Shown in pieces: positions 6,260-6,856 of a stretch of DNA of 6,856 nucleotides. The position numbers and the translations under genes are program-made. The notes under the pieces are model-generated. The model was not told where the DNA came from. It saw only the letters and a list, made by a program, of their open reading frames with translations, and searched no databases. Each line of letters starts with the position of its first letter. Positions within the stretch are counted from its first letter, which is position 1. Source of the DNA: Halobacteriovoraceae bacterium (GTDB taxonomy: Bacteria; Bdellovibrionota; Bacteriovoracia; Bacteriovoracales; Bacteriovoracaceae). The stretch is taken from NCBI GenBank assembly GCA_018663815.1, contig JABJPQ010000360.1, positions 1-6,856 of the forward strand, written 5' to 3'.

Positions 6260-6856
6260 AGCGCTTTTTAGCGATAAAAGATTTTCTTTCCACCCATTTT
6301 GAACTCTTAGACCAAGAGGTACTTGAAAGCTTTAACTCGCTACCAAATCATTACAAAATCTGGGCCAAAGATCTAAAAAAACTAGATACACAAGAGCTCA
6401 TAGATTTAGAAAATAATCTTGCCGCACCCAATACTCTAAATGCTGATTACTTAGCTTTTCTTAATCAAACTAAAGAGCTTACTGTTTTAGCTAAAAACAC
6501 CAATTGTGATTTTGAAATTCCCCAATTTTTGAAAAGAAAATTATCGTTAAAAAAACAACATGAAATAAAAAATATTTATCATCAATTAATAGATTACCCC
6601 ATCGATAATTTCATTGATATTGGTAGTGGAGCCGGTCACCTTTCCAGTATTCTTTTACACGATAATCAAAAGACGAGTACCTGTTTAGACTTAGATACTA
6701 ATTATCAACAAATAGGAATTAAGAAGCTTAAGCGAGAGGCTCCAGGTATTTTAGAGCGCATGAGCTTTAAACAAGTTCATGTTAATGAGGATTTTTCGCT
6801 ACCCCATATTATGAACTCAGCACTGCTAGGTTTACACGCCTGTGGTAATTTATCCA
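6247..6856 (+). CDS. METTL25/RRNAD1-like SAM-dependent methyltransferase, N-terminal part (cut by window edge)
   Basis: The frame is open from the ATG at 6247 to the right edge (203 codons plus one base), with no stop. The N-terminal 100 residues are helical and Lys/Leu/Asn-rich. LKKQHEI (101-107) is the conserved lead-in of this family. IDIGSGAGHLS (123-133) is the glycine-rich SAM-binding motif I, and LDLD (147-150) is the acidic end of the second strand, expected to bind the SAM ribose. GLHACGNLS (195-203) matches the GLHxCGDL motif typical of METTL25/RRNAD1-type proteins. The substrate is unknown; RNA or protein is possible. No Shine-Dalgarno precedes the ATG, and an in-frame GTG lies two codons upstream (6241). 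The gene is divergent from murD with only 22 bases between the start codons. Confidence 0.8.
   Translation, partial: MLLAKRFLAIKDFLSTHFELLDQEVLESFNSLPNHYKIWAKDLKKLDTQELIDLENNLAAPNTLNADYLAFLNQTKELTVLAKNTNCDFEIPQFLKRKLSLKKQHEIKNIYHQLIDYPIDNFIDIGSGAGHLSSILLHDNQKTSTCLDLDTNYQQIGIKKLKREAPGILERMSFKQVHVNEDFSLPHIMNSALLGLHACGNLS

Noticed and set aside
6225..6293. A 23-residue N-terminal extension of MurD starting at the ATG at 6293
   Set aside because: MurD proteins begin with a Rossmann-like strand such as KIAIWGMGVSG. The extension has no family similarity, overlaps the methyltransferase coding region and has no good ribosome binding site.

Overview
The window is AT-rich, densely packed bacterial chromosome. 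The two genes cut by the window edges, the envelope proteins with signal peptides and the mix of housekeeping genes fit a Gram-negative bacterium. Low GC, lysine/asparagine-rich proteins, an actinobacterial-type SerC and a secreted matrixin suggest Bdellovibrionota (Bacteriovorax-like predators). That assignment is an inference from gene content and composition; no marker in the window fixes it. I see no mobile element, CRISPR array, tRNA or rRNA.

Layout: (1) 1-1246, minus strand: phosphoserine aminotransferase (serC), then 48 bases later the first 27 codons of enolase (eno), which runs off the left edge. (2) 1406-2949, plus strand: a secreted beta-barrel-like protein, a matrixin-type zinc metalloprotease that starts inside its stop codon (ATGA overlap), and a possible 37-residue membrane peptide. 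This is the least familiar part of the window. (3) 2942-4681, minus strand: a three-domain Xaa-Pro aminopeptidase. (4) 4857-4976, plus strand: a 39-residue single-span membrane peptide with a good ribosome binding site. (5) 4968-6224, minus strand: murD, the D-glutamate ligase of peptidoglycan synthesis. (6) 6247-6856, plus strand: the first 203 codons of a METTL25/RRNAD1-like methyltransferase, cut by the right edge.

serC and eno both draw on the phosphoglycerate pool and are probably co-transcribed. The barrel and matrixin genes look translationally coupled and probably act together in the cell envelope or outside the cell. pepP, murD and the methyltransferase gene show no obvious functional link. 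The most notable regulatory structure is the 22-base divergent gap between murD and the methyltransferase. A good sigma-70-like promoter there would start the murD transcript at its own ATG, giving a leaderless mRNA. Both small membrane ORFs end a few bases inside the 3' end of the converging gene, so no intergenic terminator space is left at either junction.
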